The position numbers were made by a program, and so were the translations under genes. Below, one piece after another: positions 34,151 to 52,694 of a stretch of DNA of 64,000 nt; position 1 is the stretch's first letter; each line of letters begins with the position of its first letter. This DNA is from Pseudisothecium myosuroides (lineage: Eukaryota > Streptophyta > Bryopsida > Hypnales > Lembophyllaceae), in assembly GCA_951799445.1 (NCBI GenBank), contig OX637295.1, forward strand, positions 12,400,001-12,464,000, in the 5' to 3' direction. The notes beneath the pieces were generated by a model that was not told the origin of the DNA, ran no database searches, and worked only from the letters and a program-made list of their open reading frames with translations.

Positions 34151-34964
34151 GCTTAACTTAAGTTAGTACCATCGACGCCATAGCTCGGAAGGTTTTTGCA
34201 ATTCTTGGGACACTTGTTGGCAATGGATGTCTCCACTTATTTACAGTAAATGCAGTGTCACCATTTCATGCGGATGGTCACCTTTTCGTCCATGTTTAGG
34301 GCGAAGCCTGTTGCAAGGTATTTCGTTGCAAATTTTGTAGCGGGGTGCACATGCCACAGTTGTATGTACAAGGTAACTATACCTTATATAGTTCATATAA
34401 AGCATTTGAGAATAGGTTCTATCATTGAACTGTCTTAGTCTTCTTTGGGTCTTGTTGAAATTCAAAAAGACCACTCAAAACTGGATTCCAAATTTCCTCA
34501 GCATGCATTTTTGGGACGCCTAAGGTCGATCCTAAGCTCTCATGAGTAGGAGTTGTACAATTTAGGCAAAAATTTGCAGGGGTTGGTATTAGGAATGGAT
34601 TGCGTCTACTGTAAATTTTATTGAATGTTTCTATTGAAGAGACCCCTTGTGTAATTGAAGCTTGGTTGATGACTTTGAATGCTCTTTCTTTTGGAATACG
34701 GTAGGACGAGCTATAACTGAGCAAATTTCATTGACACTAAGATTTTGCGATTGAGATTGAATCTTGATCACACAAAGAAATTGCGGCTAACTACGGGTGA
34801 AGTCCCCAAATGGCATTTATTTGAAGAATAAAGATATCCGTTTAGTGCAAAAACGATACTAGGAGGTTCAAAACGCTGCACCAAAGTTTCCAAGGGGACT
34901 GCGACTGGTGAAAAACACCGCATGGAACTCAGTGAGTATAGGATATCTCTATTGTTTGCAATAG
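34151..34964. other. Spacer between convergent genes
   Basis: Intergenic sequence between the LEA-like gene (+) and the CorA-like gene cluster (-). It presumably holds the 3'UTR of the former. No gene supported. Confidence 0.4.
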
Positions 34965-35262
34965 ACGAGTGGCAAACTAAAATGATTTCCCAGTATAGTA
35001 CAAATCATTGCAGTAAATCGTACAAATCATTCAAATTGGCAGTTGTATTATCCTGCAACGAACACTCCGAGTTCACGTGAAACAGTTTCTTATACGCCTC
35101 GGCAGCTTTCTGGGACTGATCCGCAAAGGCCTGCAGCTCCGTCTTCCGAGAGGCACGACAGCCCCTTCCGAGGGGGGAGGCTTCAAACCCAAGCGCCGGA
35201 TTCCAACCACAGGTAACTGCACCAAGATCGAACACGAGTACAGCAACAACAGTTCAATACAC
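34965..35262 (-). pseudogene. Second downstream copy of the CorA-like gene's 3' end
   Basis: Minus-strand reading gives RKTELQAFADQSQKAAEAYK...HVNSECSLQDN...LNDLYDLLQ, a clear duplicate of the C-terminus of the CorA-like protein encoded at 35662-36258. The C-terminal half is still in frame. The part matching the region after TM2 is in another frame (VGIRRLGLKPPPSEGAVV), so a frameshift separates them. No transmembrane segment or upstream exon is present; it is a non-functional tandem fragment. Confidence 0.85.
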
Positions 35263-35630
35263 ATGCTAGATAGGAGTAGCAAGCTAGAATAACTTATTGC
35301 AAAAAAACATACAAATCGTTCACATTAACCGTTGCATTATCCTGCATCATTCACATTGGCAGTTGCATTATCCTGCAACGAAGTTTCCGAGTTCACATGA
35401 AACACTTTCTCATGTCCCCTCGGCAGCTTTCTGGAACTGGTCCACAAAGTCTTACAGCTCCGCCTTCCTCGACATGACAGCCTCTTCCGACGGTGGAGGC
35501 TTCAACCCCAAGCGCCGGATGCTCACCAAGCACGTCACTGCACCAAGGGCGAACAAGACAGCCGAAAACGAGCAACACGAGTACACAAAACGATCAAACA
35601 CGAGAACCAAAAGGACTCAATACCAATACA
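35263..35630 (-). pseudogene. First downstream copy of the CorA-like gene's 3' end
   Basis: A tandem duplicate of about 35631-35930, including the stop and 3' flank (ATGCTAGATAG(A/G)AGT(A/G)GCAA, TTATTGCA(G/A), ACATACAAATCGT). Frames are broken and an extra CATTATCCTGCA block is inserted. Nucleotide identity to the gene is high, and homology stops within the second transmembrane segment. Confidence 0.85.
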
Positions 35631-35661
35631 ATGCTAGATAGAAGTGGCAAACTAGAATAAT

Positions 35662-38600
35662 TTATTGCAGTAAAACATACAAATCGTCCACATTATCCGT
35701 TGCATTATCAATTGCATTATCCTGCAATGAAGACTCCGAGTTCACATGAAACACTTTCTCATGCGCCTCCGCAGCTTTCTGGAACTGATCCACAAAGTCC
35801 TGCAGCTCCGCCTTCCGAGACATGACAGCTTCTTCCGAGGGCGCAGGCTTCAAACCCAATCTCCGGATACCCACCAAGCACGTCACTGTACCAAGGGCGA
35901 ACAAGAGAACCGTAAACACCGAGAATGCAAATGGGGAGTTGCTGTTCCCTGGAATGCCATCCAAGTTGATCCCAAACAGTCCCACGATAACCGAGAGCAG
36001 GAGGCCACTTCCACCGATCACGGAGAGGTTGTGAGTGACTCGGACACTCCGCTCCTGCAGCTTCTCCCGGACGTTGCTCTGCATCACGTCTTGGACGGTG
36101 AAGAGACGGTCCCGCACGGCGTCCTGCTCCTCCAACATCGCACGGGTCTTCTTGTGCACCTTCTTGAGAATCTCCAAGGCGGTCTCCCCTTTTAAATGAG
36201 TCATCAGCTCGTTGATGATCTCTTCGCGAGCGTGAAGGGACCACTTTATTCTGATCACCTGGTGGACATCATCAATCTCTTTATGAGTACGGTATAGCGT
36301 TTATAATGGTATGATACACTATTCTTACTGGTCTATGATGCAATATGAACTCCATAAATTAGTGTACCTACGGATGAACACCATTTACTAAGCTTAGGAT
36401 AAGTTGTTTACTTGTTAAATTAAGGTAGAGAGGTCCATATTGTGGACACACATGGGGGCAAGCCCTGTTATGGTGATGTACATTCAGAACTTGAAATGTA
36501 GTCCACGAATGCAATTTTGCCCACAATGGGCTTGCTGTCATTCGTAACCATAATGGGCACATTCACCTTGAATCATGGATGACACTAGATAGAATAAACG
36601 GTGTAGCTGCACCTTTTATCAGACAACGCACATTTTGCCGAATAGCCAGAATGTGTGCAATGTGTACAATCTAGGGTGAGAATGTGCAGCGGTAGTAAAT
36701 TAGTTAAGGTCTTTTCCAAAATATCTTAGAACATGTACCACATAGATATATTCTGATACGAAGCCCTGGAAATCAGTCCTAACCGCTTTTCAAACCAAGT
36801 CCTGTGAAGCATTCGTTGTAAATGCGTGGAGGAAGTTTAGACATAAACTTGCAAGGATTGCATCCAAAGAATATCAGATAACTGTATTGACGGAGCATGT
36901 TCACATGTGTACCTGAGTGGCAAGCCGGCGAACTTCTTGATTCAATATGATGGTGAGTAGAGCCAAGTCCTCGTTTGATTTCCTGGCGAGCATTCCTTAC
37001 TCAACTTAGCCGTACAATCTACCAAGGTAGTGAATCGTTTCTCATAGAAGGCAATGACTAGCCATAGATGTTGATGACAAATATATATGTAGATTCCAGT
37101 GCATATGGCAATTCAAAACACCTGAAGAGTCAAAGCCTACCCATAATTTACTCAAGCTATGAATAAAAATTTGAACGTTCATTACATGTTCATACAAATA
37201 ATACATATTCTATTCCGTTGGAGTCTTGTCCAAATGGAAGTAAAAACACATTCCAAATGTCCACTCTAATAAGTGCAACCACTGAAAACAGTCGAACGCG
37301 ACGGAAATGGGCTCAATACGGAGCATTGTCAAATTGCAGTATTATAACTAAATACGATAGTCGAGAAGCTGCTCTCACGATATACATTTCAAAAGTTCAA
37401 TAGATGCAATCCCCTGTCACCACCTGTGAGTCTAAATTAGAAAATTTTCCACATGTATATTACGTACCTGTTTACATATTTCAGTTCGATTTCATCCGCT
37501 GCACCAAAAAAGTGTTTTCGAGACATCCTGCACAGAATAAGTTCCTCACGTAAGGCCAGGAAAGTATCAGGGACTGAATCATACCTTCTCATTCATCCAA
37601 AGTAATGCTTGAATCTTTATAGAACAACACTTTCTTCATGACCAATTTCATGAAACTGAGGTAAATAATATATTACATTTAAAAGATATATGCATGCGTT
37701 CAAAACACGATTTGGGTGATTGACATTAGAACAAGTTTCTTAATTGATTGTTAAAACCCAGCAGACATGACTCACAGTAGGTTGGATGTCCATCATTCAA
37801 TTTCATGTAAGGAAATCTAGTCATATTATCACCCACCGATCATCCCATGTCGCAAGGCGGCTGGTAAGCTCAGCAACAACTTCTTGTACAGACTTGGGAG
37901 CCTCAGAACCACCCGCACCCACTAGATCCTGCAAGCATAGAAGCCCAACCTGATCAAACTCTTGACGCCTGAAGGACCGAAATTTCATGGTTTTAAAAAA
38001 AAATGTATTTGATTGTTCATATTATGGGAATAATAGAATTGAGACGGAAGAAAAATATTCCTCATAAGAATCAGTGAAGAACATTGCAAGTGTGGGTCAA
38101 TAAATAAATAAATAAATGAACAAAAAGAGCCCAATAAGATCCACACAAAAGTGGGAAAAAATCATGAACCCTTTAAGGGTCAAGGGATGATGGATCCAAC
38201 CTGGACCATTAGGCTGTTCCGTCATTGACACTTATTAACTATGACATGAACCTATATAGGAAAACACAGGTCATGTACAGCATGAAATGAGGAGGTACAG
38301 AGGCAGTACTTGGACTTCCAGAACACCGAGTACGTTGAGATTCTGGACAAAGCCCTTGACATGCATCGATGTGATGAGGAAGTTTTGCGATTGCCAAGAC
38401 CGAAAGACCACAGGAACATCGTCTTCATCACGATTTGGATCACCAATAGAATGGCCGGTAAGCTCAAACAACAAGCCTCCTGCCACGCGCACAGGTACCT
38501 ATACTATGTCCCTGGTGTCAATCATTCAGACTTTCAACAAGCATCACAAAAGACCCGCCCACTACAGCAACAAAAATGCTAAGTTGATAGACGTTAGATT

Positions 38601-40220
38601 CAAAGAGAGTCTTCATGTTGAGTTAATGTAAGTGTATTGCAAACGGTGTTCTAAGAATTTATCTAATGTTCTACTAACTGAACATGATTACCGTTTAATA
38701 ACTTTGTGAACATAAACGATATCGTTTGAGAGGAGGGAAATAGCCACGTCGAAGAGCAAACACATTTCACAGTCATAATTTCCTATCAGCAATGCTTATA
38801 GCAACACAAAATCTAAGCCAGGAGCGGAACCTCGTAGAGCAGATGTTTCATGCGGTCACTAATGAGTCGTTTCTCGTCTCGAAGCGCCACACTCACAGCA
38901 GGATGCAGCCACTGAGCATTCAGAAAGAACTGTTGGATTCTGGGGTGCCTTGCATCCACATGACACCAGAAAGTCGGCCCTGCCCGCATCTGCCAGTAAG
39001 GGTGCGCTAAATCGGCCGCGCTAACCTCAGTATCGTCATTGTCAGAATATCCTTCGTCCAAGGGCCACTCCGTATCAATCTACAGCAAATATCCATGGAA
39101 GGGAACACGTTAGAACATCATACACTGCCAAATTTCGGATTAAAAGTCAATGATGAACATGTAAAATGGTTTTCAGTGACATTATACTGCTTCCAGAATT
39201 TTTAGACAACAACATAAATAAATCTTTCCCATGCGTCATAGAGGGTCTCCCGATGGTCATAGTGTTTTAGGAGAAATCTGCATTAGCACTATGACCATGG
39301 AAAGACCTCCGCATGGATCATTGAGAGGAATATAAAATGTAAAGTCTCCATTCAGCATTCAGCATACAGTAAGGGAGAGGTTCCATTCACAATGCAAGTG
39401 AATTCGAAATCTTTTCCTACAACAATCTTAAAATTTTCAGCATCTTAAATTTTGCACATTAATTTTGAATCAAGCTAAAAATCAATTGCAGAAAACTAAA
39501 TGCCTATAGATTAAATGGTTTACACTTAGCATAAATCAAAGCTCACATGTATGATCAATGGAGCCTCTAATGTATTGTACGGTTAATGAAAGCCTCTACT
39601 TATCATTACTGTAACCTCTCTATGAATCATGGGGAAGATTCTGATTAATGTCATCCTGGAACAGTCTAATTTATACAAGAAAGCTTGCAACATTGCACCT
39701 TCACAAAGAAAGTCGAATGACTAAAGACCAAATATACTCAAATTCAAATCTTACACTTAGACAGAGCACGAATTCTCACCTGTATTCCTTGAAACAACTC
39801 AACCAGCCGTTGCCAACCGATAGGAACCCACTGACTATGCCTCTTCTTCCCACTTCGCTGATGATCAAGTCGGCCGCCAGGTGCGCTCAATTTCTCTTTC
39901 TCCAAACTCTCTTGCACAACAAATCCTTGAATCTCAGTTCCTGAGCTACTGGATGGCGATTTCGGAGAGCTCGATTCGGAACTGCTACGCTTTGACTCTA
40001 CCCTTGGATTCTCCGAAATGTCATTCGGTTTCAAAGAAAATTCGGCATCGAATCGGCCTTGCAGAGGTCCTTGGGCGTTGAATTCGCCGCCGACCTTAAT
40101 TTTTCTAGAAATAGCAGGCAGGAACTCGTACGCACAAAGTAAGCCATCCCGCCAGAGATCTAACGTACTCGTATTCGTCAACTTCGGGGAACCCAAATCA
40201 GGGAAGCCGGAGGAATCCAT
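35662..40220 (-). CDS. CorA-like magnesium transporter family protein
   Basis: Seven minus-strand exons: 39780-40220, 38831-39079, 38310-38498, 37837-37928, 37468-37527, 36913-36982, 35662-36258, giving 565 residues with phase kept at every junction. Domains: a Ser-rich variable N-terminus (to about 150); the conserved cytosolic CorA-like domain (HPYWQMRAGPTFWCHVDARH; RLISDRMKHLLYEVPVRVAG; DEDDVPVVFRSW; HFFGAADEIELKYVNR; KWSLHAREEI); TM1 ending GLFGINLDGIPG (about 446-468) and TM2 (about 478-498). The GMN selectivity signature of CorA appears as GIN, as I recall for the plant branch including Arabidopsis At1g29820/At1g29830. Mg2+ transport is therefore a family inference, not shown. The start follows a telo-box 5' leader. 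It is head-to-head with MCM8 and followed by two broken copies of its own 3' end. Confidence 0.92.
39241..39308. repeat. Short hairpin in intron 1 of the CorA-like gene
   Basis: ATGGTCATAGTG (39253-39264) pairs perfectly with CACTATGACCAT (39287-39298) over a 22-nt loop. A second outer pairing (GAGGGTCT / AGACCTC) brings the stem to about 20 bp with an internal bulge. It is shorter than a typical plant miRNA precursor, so no function is claimed. Confidence 0.45.
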
Positions 40221-41262
40221 TGCTACTAAATTTCCAGCACGACTCCAAACCCTAAACCCTAAATCTTCAAATTCCAAATTCAAACTCTTATTGCCAGAGT
40301 TTCCGAAAACGACTGGAGCTCTCAATTACGTCGAGGAAGAAACTCAAATTTTCTTACGCGCATGATTGAGTTGTCTCTCGCCCTCATGAATTCAAATTCA
40401 TGGAAAGCACTTCCATTGAATGCAAACATCGGCGTACCTCATCCACAGAACCAGCGCAATTTTGAGCTATGTCCTCTATTTCTTCGTTACACGGGTCCAG
40501 CGGGTCAGAAAAAATTCTTCCAAATCCGCTGCGTCAAGATATTGAATTGAAAGAAGAAATGTACAGGGAATCAAAGAGGGAGGCGAACAATGACACAGCC
40601 GAATGCAACGGCAACGATTTCCTGAGACGGCGACGCTCAGTCGCAAGGCTCACATTCACGGAGAGAGAACTGAACACACACCACATCCTTTGTTCATCCA
40701 ACATGAAACATCCGTTGGCAGTTGGCTTACATGCATCCACTCAATAACAGAAAGCTTATAGATGAAAAATGGGCGACGATACAATGCGTATTCTTCATCC
40801 ATCCAAGTGCCTCCCGCCCAAGAGTACTACAAACTGTGCGTGTCACCGAAGCTTCTGGCTATGGACATTGCTGTTATTTTGTGCGGCTATGGCGGTAACT
40901 TAGTTGAGCTCCACTTATACTTGTTTATTAGTTGTCGATTGCCTCTTTGAAATTTCTTCCTCTATTTTTTTCTATCTATGACGGAATTTTTTTCGTAACT
41001 TGAGCTGTAATCCGTAGAGACTTTTAGGCAGATGTATGTATTTCGTGATCGTATTCTTTTCAAGGGTTCATGGGAGCTGATGCTGAAGCGTTTTAAAGGA
41101 TTATCTCCTCACATTACGTCCTGATTTTTCGAAATTTTAGGCTCCACGGCATGCTTATAGTGATTACGACTTGGAGTGAATTTTCGTAGGCGGAATTGAC
41201 GGCGGTCGGTTGAATCGTCGAGAGGCTTACAATTCTGCTGCGTCTGCGTTATTTGTGAAATC
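40221..41262. promoter_or_regulatory. Shared intergenic region between the CorA-like gene and MCM8
   Basis: 1,042 bp separate two divergent start codons, so the two promoters must share this space or overlap the 5'UTRs. At 40247-40263 a double telo-box (AAACCCTAAACCCTAAA on the plus strand) lies 27-43 bp upstream of the CorA-like ATG, probably in its 5'UTR. Telo-boxes are common in plant housekeeping and replication genes. No open frame here is convincing. Confidence 0.6.
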
Positions 41263-47290
<6,028 letters not shown>

Positions 47291-47976
47291 ATGTTCCAAC
47301 TTTGTGTACGACTGGCACTCCAACTGCGGTGTAAGGAAAGCCGTCCTGGCTTCACTGTTCTCGATGAATTCATTTCCAAATGCAGCTGCGCAAGCACCGA
47401 ATTTCTCTCCTGTGATCTCGACAGCTAGGAGATGCCAAGGATTTGGCTGTTTGCATTGTAAGACCACACATCCAGATTCTGAGCCACTGACCCCGTAGTT
47501 GCTGTTGTATTTCATGAGTCTTCTACATTATTTGTACCAGTATTTCAATGGTTAAACTTTCTGTTTCTGTCTTGTGGCAGTGAGGCGAATTTGTTCTGTT
47601 CAAAACTGTGCACCTGCAATTTTATCTGCGCCGTCCCTGTGTTACTAGTGCTGCAGGCTCCCTTTCCACCTGGTGCAGTGAATATCTGACAAGGATGATG
47701 AGACAAATTGACCACTGCACTATGCAGGATGCGCTAGGTGCACTAAAATTTACCTGTTGAAGTGAAATTTTAGTGCTTCTACTAGACCGCTATCTTGCCA
47801 CACCAACTTGCTGAGAGCTCCTCCAAGAATCCTGGCATGGGTTGAGCATGTGCATTAATGTCTTGTGACCTCAAAGTGCTTTACCTTACCTCATGGCTAA
47901 GTATGAAATGGGACCGAACATTATTTCGAGGTACTTGATTCTTTGATGAATATTCTTGGCATTGCTTCATTTGCAG
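47291..47976. other. MCM8 3' region (possible former last intron)
   Basis: No gene. It is downstream of the MCM8 stop and may be 3'UTR, or an intron if the downstream C-terminal-like exon at 47977 is used. Confidence 0.35.
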
Positions 47977-48082
47977 AAGTCGACAGTCTAGTTTACATCG
48001 GGGAACTCCGTCCTTCTTCATTGGCTCTGGACCGAAGAAGAGGAGGGTTCAGTTGCGTCCACAAAGGCTGCATCTACAGTGA
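47977..48082 (+). pseudogene. Orphan MCM8 C-terminal-like exon
   Basis: After a good acceptor (TTCATTTGCAG) a frame of 34 codons reads SRQSSLHRGTPSFFIG, then SGPKKRRVQLRPQRLHLQ and a TGA. The start resembles the Ser/Arg tail that I recall following the VxSS motif in plant MCM8, and PKKRR looks like a nuclear localisation signal. It needs an upstream exon ending in phase 2. MCM8 exon 17 would supply that if it ended at 47283, where ATACTGA is found instead of a GT donor. Either the donor was lost by a G-to-A change, truncating the protein, or the match is chance. Confidence 0.35.
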
Positions 48083-49640
48083 ATGTGAGTGTCAGTTTTA
48101 GTATGCCATTACTCGAAAAGCGAGCCTGTGCTTCTGTGCTAACGCTCCTCCCGGTGCAGTTGCTTGTTTTACTCTGCACGTGGTTGTATTCTTTCCCTCA
48201 CAGAATTGGGTATATCACCTCCGAGGTGCTCATGGTGGAAGAAGGCGTGTATTTCATAACTCATGAAATGGAGATTGTATAAGTACGTGTGAAGTCAATT
48301 CATGAAGTCGGTTCTAAATAGATTTCATAAAGATGATTACATAAAGAAAGGACCAAATTGTACCCTATCCATATAAACATGATATTTTTCAATTGGGTGT
48401 CCAAGTCGAAAGTTTTGTAGTCCTCAAACAAGGTTTTATATGATATAAGTATGCTAAGGCAAAGAAATCCATTACATGCAGTGTGAAGATTTCATTTGAA
48501 AAGGATTCTAAAGTCTTCTTGATCCAACCAAGTTGCACTAGAAAAAAGGGGTTTTCTTCTAATGTCAACCATTGTAATTTTGTAATGTATGTGGTCAATG
48601 TTTCAAAAAAGTTCTATACATTTTCCATTGTAGTCAATTTTGTCTTTTTAATTTCAAAAAATAGTATTTTCTCAATTTTGTCCAATGCACTAGATATGAC
48701 ATTTTTTGAAACATACTTCCAATTCTTCAAGAGTTAAATTATATACTTCAATGAATTTGGTGATTGGTGTTGAGTGTGCATCATTGTTTTGCAAAACCAT
48801 GCTATTATAGGTATCACTTTGTATAAACAAAATCGATATCTTTTGGTTCTTATTATGAATGCAACAAAATCCTAAATATGCCTTATAGTTGCAAAGGTGT
48901 ATTATTGATCAAGGTGTTTTTGCAAATTTGGTTTCAAATTGACAAGAGCATTGCAAGTATTATACAAAACTTGCTCAAAATTTTTTTACTCAAAACTTGC
49001 AATGAAGATTGATATATTGCTCTTTTTAGAGAATGCCTTAATGAACACCAAATTGAATCCTTTATTTTTGCAGTGAATTCTTTTGCCTATGAAAAAAAAT
49101 TGATCCAAATTTTTTTCAAAAGCAATAGCAAATTAATTTGAGGAAATAATTGATAATATATTTTTGCCACTCAATGAATAAAACCAATAAAGTGCTATAA
49201 AATTTTATGATACTATTATTATTCTTTTTTAAGTAATGTTGACAATTTTAGATGAAAACATGTTTCATCCATATTCATAGTTGTAAACCAAGTCATTGAT
49301 CCAATAACGATTGCTTTATAGATTGCTAGAAAATGGCTCAAGGAGCTATGCTACAAAACAGGTACACATTGAAGGGATCACAATAGCTTTTGTGACTTCA
49401 AAGAAATAGGGAATCAAAACATTATTCATCCTTTTGACCAAGTACAATAGTCTTGACCAAGTTTGGTAATATCTTCCTAGTTATTCAACCATTTGTTTCT
49501 ATGTATATTCTTCAGTCCTAAAGTCTTTCAATGACCAAAATAGACATTTGCATTTTTCGATAAGTTCTTATGAATGCAATTCTTGTCGTTATTTTCTGAA
49601 ATTTTTGTAGAATAGATCCTTTTCTATTAAGAATTTTTTT
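48083..49640. other. AT-rich intergenic
   Basis: No gene. A CACTA-like left terminus (GCACTAGAAAAAAGGGGTTTTC) lies at about 48535 with no partner found. The rest is low-GC unique-looking sequence. Confidence 0.4.
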
Positions 49641-49843
49641 GTTCATTCCATTCTAGTGAGTGAAGCAAAAGATATGAAGAATTTTGTTTTGAAGGTAGTT
49701 ACCAAATGTCTCAAAAAAATAACTATGTGGTTTGTTTCTTAATTCAATTTGTACAATTTTTGAAAACGAAAAAGTAAATAAGGATTAGAGATCACAAAAA
49801 GAAACTTCATATCTTTTGCCTCACTCACTAGAATGGAACGTAC
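49641..49843. mobile_element. 203-bp inverted-repeat element
   Basis: GTTCATTCCATTCTAGTGAG at the left and CTCACTAGAATGGAACGTAC at the right are inverse complements. The pairing continues through TGAAGCAAAAGATATGAAG / CTTCATATCTTTTGCCTCA, giving arms of about 38 bp. Non-coding and MITE-like. Confidence 0.65.
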
Positions 49844-51330
49844 AAGATCCTATAGGTAAAAATTATAAAAGAGATCACAAATTTGACCACTCCACCTTAT
49901 TTTCAATATGTGTTGTTGTGACAATTTTGTTCAAAAAAACACCAGGTTAACGCTAGAAAGACACCATAGACACTAAATGCCCAATGGATGACAAAGAATT
50001 CTTTTATATAGGACAAAAGTGCAAATGTTCATCCTTTAAATTTTGTGTGAGGTCTTACACAGTAGTCTAACCTCCAATGAGTGCTCTTGGGTTTTTTTAA
50101 ACAAATGATTCATATGTTACCAAAAAGGTTGATTTCCATAGTGACCACCCCATCTTTTGGGGGTTAAGCAAATTGGAAGAATGAGTACTCCTTTCCTTAC
50201 ATGCCTAAAGGTATGTTCCCAATTGGCGTTTGCAAATTCTATGTGTTAAAAGATGAAAACTCTATATAAGTAGGAAATAATCTTTTTTCATGGGAGTTCA
50301 GATTTGGAATTGTTGTACTTGTTTTTTATTAGATGATGTTTTCACATGGCTCAAACTTACTGCCAACTCTTAGTTTATCAAAGCACTTGCAACTTGTTAT
50401 CAACAAGGAAAACCTCCTAGGTGCTGCAACAACATGGTTCGGTATCAGTGAGTCTCAATCAGCAGGTTTTGCAAAGCTCAAGGAGCTTGTAGGAGGAAGC
50501 TTTGCCGTTGAGAAGTTATGCAGAAGCGAAGTTATGCAGCAGATGTTGTAGATCACGGAACACAATGACTAGTATTGCAGATCATTGCAACTAAGTGCAC
50601 AACTTGTGGATCATTGTAGTGTGGTAACCTTACTTTGGTATCAATACTCATCGCTTGTCATGCCATAGGTACTTCACAATTGTAAGAAGACAAAGCAACC
50701 ATTAGGAACAATTTTGGGCCTACAAAAGGCCGCGAGACTATATGGCAGCCAGGGTGTGTTTTTTAGTCGATTTGGTGTAAAATTGCATCAAATTTTATGG
50801 TTTGGCACCACGCCTATAGAAAAAAAAAATGGTAAAAGAAAGGTGGAAAATCACCTGAAAACTTCAAATTAAAAAAAAATCATGGATGAAATCGCCAGAT
50901 TCTGGATGGAAATTGAATTATGGATATGTGATATGTGCTAATATGATATTTTCTATTCAATATGTGGACAAATGTTGAAATTTGGAGCACCACTGTAACA
51001 TTCAATATCGCCACTATGACACTTCATTAAAAATGAAAAAAAAAACTGATGGCAGCAATGCAATTAGCCAATTACAACAGAAAATTTTTAAAAAAAAAGA
51101 GATTTTTTTTAAAATTTAGGAATCTGATGGAACACTACTAGTGCCATGTCAAATTGATGTTTCAAAAAAATAATAATAATAATTTTTTTTTTCCAATTTT
51201 TTTTTTTTTTTTGTATTTGCACCATGGGGGTGCCAAAAATGAAAAACAAACGGCCCTCTACAGGGTTCAGATTTTCTATAATGATACTAAATTACAAATG
51301 GCAGTTTTAGCTAATGGCCCGGCTAACGGG
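49844..51330. other. AT-rich intergenic with low-complexity tracts
   Basis: An isolated TTTTGGGGG-TTAA right end of the TTAA family lies near 50,153-50,165, without a clear partner. 50,820-51,230 is rich in poly-A and poly-T. The 72-codon frame 50333-50551 has no recognisable domain and is not called. Confidence 0.4.
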
Positions 51331-51573
51331 CATAAACAAGCAAGCAACAACATGTAATACCACATGGATTCAACTAAAATCTTCTAATTCCAAAGATTTG
51401 AAAAGCAACAAAAAAGCACTCAAGTCCTTTGTGATTATTCCAAAAACTATATAATATTCCCGCTCGTACACCCAAACACCTCATATGCTAGAATCGGCAT
51501 TTGCTAAACAACACGTGAGGGAACCCAACAACAAATTCTGATGTAAAGATAGTCATTAACAACACATGTAAAG
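51331..51573. repeat. Dispersed repeat, copy 1 (partner at 63774-64000)
   Basis: About 240 bp with high identity to the right edge of the window: CACATGGATTCAACTAAAAT, TTCCAAAGATTTGAAAAGCA, CGTACACCCAAACACCTCAT, GTGAGGGAAC and TAATGTAAAGATAGT-type blocks. Its boundaries are not resolved because the partner is cut by the window end. Confidence 0.75.
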
Positions 51574-52288
51574 TCATGTGGGAATAAACCCTTAGGTAAT
51601 CTGCTCTGAAAGCGACCATTCAAAGGTCGGCCCACCATTTTTGTGGGCTTTTGTGGCCGGAAAAAATTTTAGCTCATTTTTCAAACAAAGAGAAATAGAT
51701 TCATGTGACTCATGTGATTTCATATTTTTTTGAAGCATTCATTAGAAAAAATCTGAGCCCTCAGGAGGGCTGTTAAGGATTCATTTTCGGCCCCCCAAGG
51801 TGCAAAAACAGAAAATTTAAAAAATTAAAAAAAAATTTAATAATTTTTTTTTGAAAAAAAATATTAAAAAAATAAAAAAATATTAAAAAACACTGAAATC
51901 TGACGTGTCGCTGACGTGGCACAAGTAGTGCCACATCATAAAAAATAAAAAACAGTTTTAATTCCTCTACAATTGCACCGGGGGGGGTTGAGAACTCGCG
52001 GCCCTCCCTAGGCCTAAAATTTCTTGCAATGGTTGAATTACTTGTGAATTTTCAAAGATGTAATAGGCACCTATTTGTGATTGTAGGTCTTCCAAAATTT
52101 GTTCCCTTACAACTTATAAAGAGATATGGAAAAACCAAGGAAAATGATTGGCTCTTGCAATAAATAACACTTTATCCTCAATCCACTCAAAAACTAAAAA
52201 AGTCAATTTAAGGACCACCTCATACCCATTCTACAACTAATTATAGGGTCAATTTGAAGATAGCTGTTTTTAGAGCAGCCGCTATCTT
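51574..52288. other. Repeat debris and low complexity
   Basis: At about 51,590 the left end TAGGTAATCTGCTCTGAAAGCGACC-like sequence matches the family at 56569 and 14164, but no right end is present. 51,800-51,900 is A/T-only low complexity. A TGACGTGTCGCTGACGTGGC motif follows near 51,900. Confidence 0.45.
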
Positions 52289-52694
52289 TAAGTTAGAACC
52301 ACCTATTCCCAACTAGAGAGCCATACCGGCCAACTTGTAGGGTGCAGTTGTTTTCAACCAGGGCTAGAACAGATTTCCAATCAAAGTTTGGAATGTGTGT
52401 TTTTCTCCTTTTCAAGGTTGGGACTAATGAAGCCATGATACATGCCCCAGAATGGATGGGAAGTAGTGAGCAGGAAAGTAGTCTCTTCAATGATCGAAGT
52501 TGGAAGAGTTTAAACATTGGCTATGGGTTTGGAGCACTTTTTGACTCCCAAAATTCATAGTAATTTCTATGTTGAGATAAAATTACAAAAAATTTGTAGC
52601 CACCATATTTTCACTTGGAAAAAATTTGCATTGCCTCATAGTGCTCATGATTTCTCCTAGTTTTGCTTAAGTGATCGAATATGGGTGTACCTTA
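52289..52694. mobile_element. 406-bp TAAGGTA-type MITE, inverted copy
   Basis: Read on the minus strand it runs TAAGGTACACCCATATTCGATCACTTAAGC and ends in TAACTTA. It matches the copies at 11615 and 54377 in reverse (AGTGAGCAGGAAAGTAG, GACTAATGAAGCCATGATAC). It is more diverged than those two. Confidence 0.7.

Noticed and set aside
48079..48282. Hydrophobic open frame after MCM8 (MNVSVSFSMPLLEKRAC)
   Set aside because: It overlaps the orphan MCM8-like exon in another frame and has no recognisable features; more likely 3' flank.
50333..50551. 72-codon open frame starting MMFSHGSNLLPTLSL
   Set aside because: No domain, no homology I recognise, no gene-like composition or splice context, and a local repeat (GAAGTTATGCAG twice) generates its end. 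Left uncalled.
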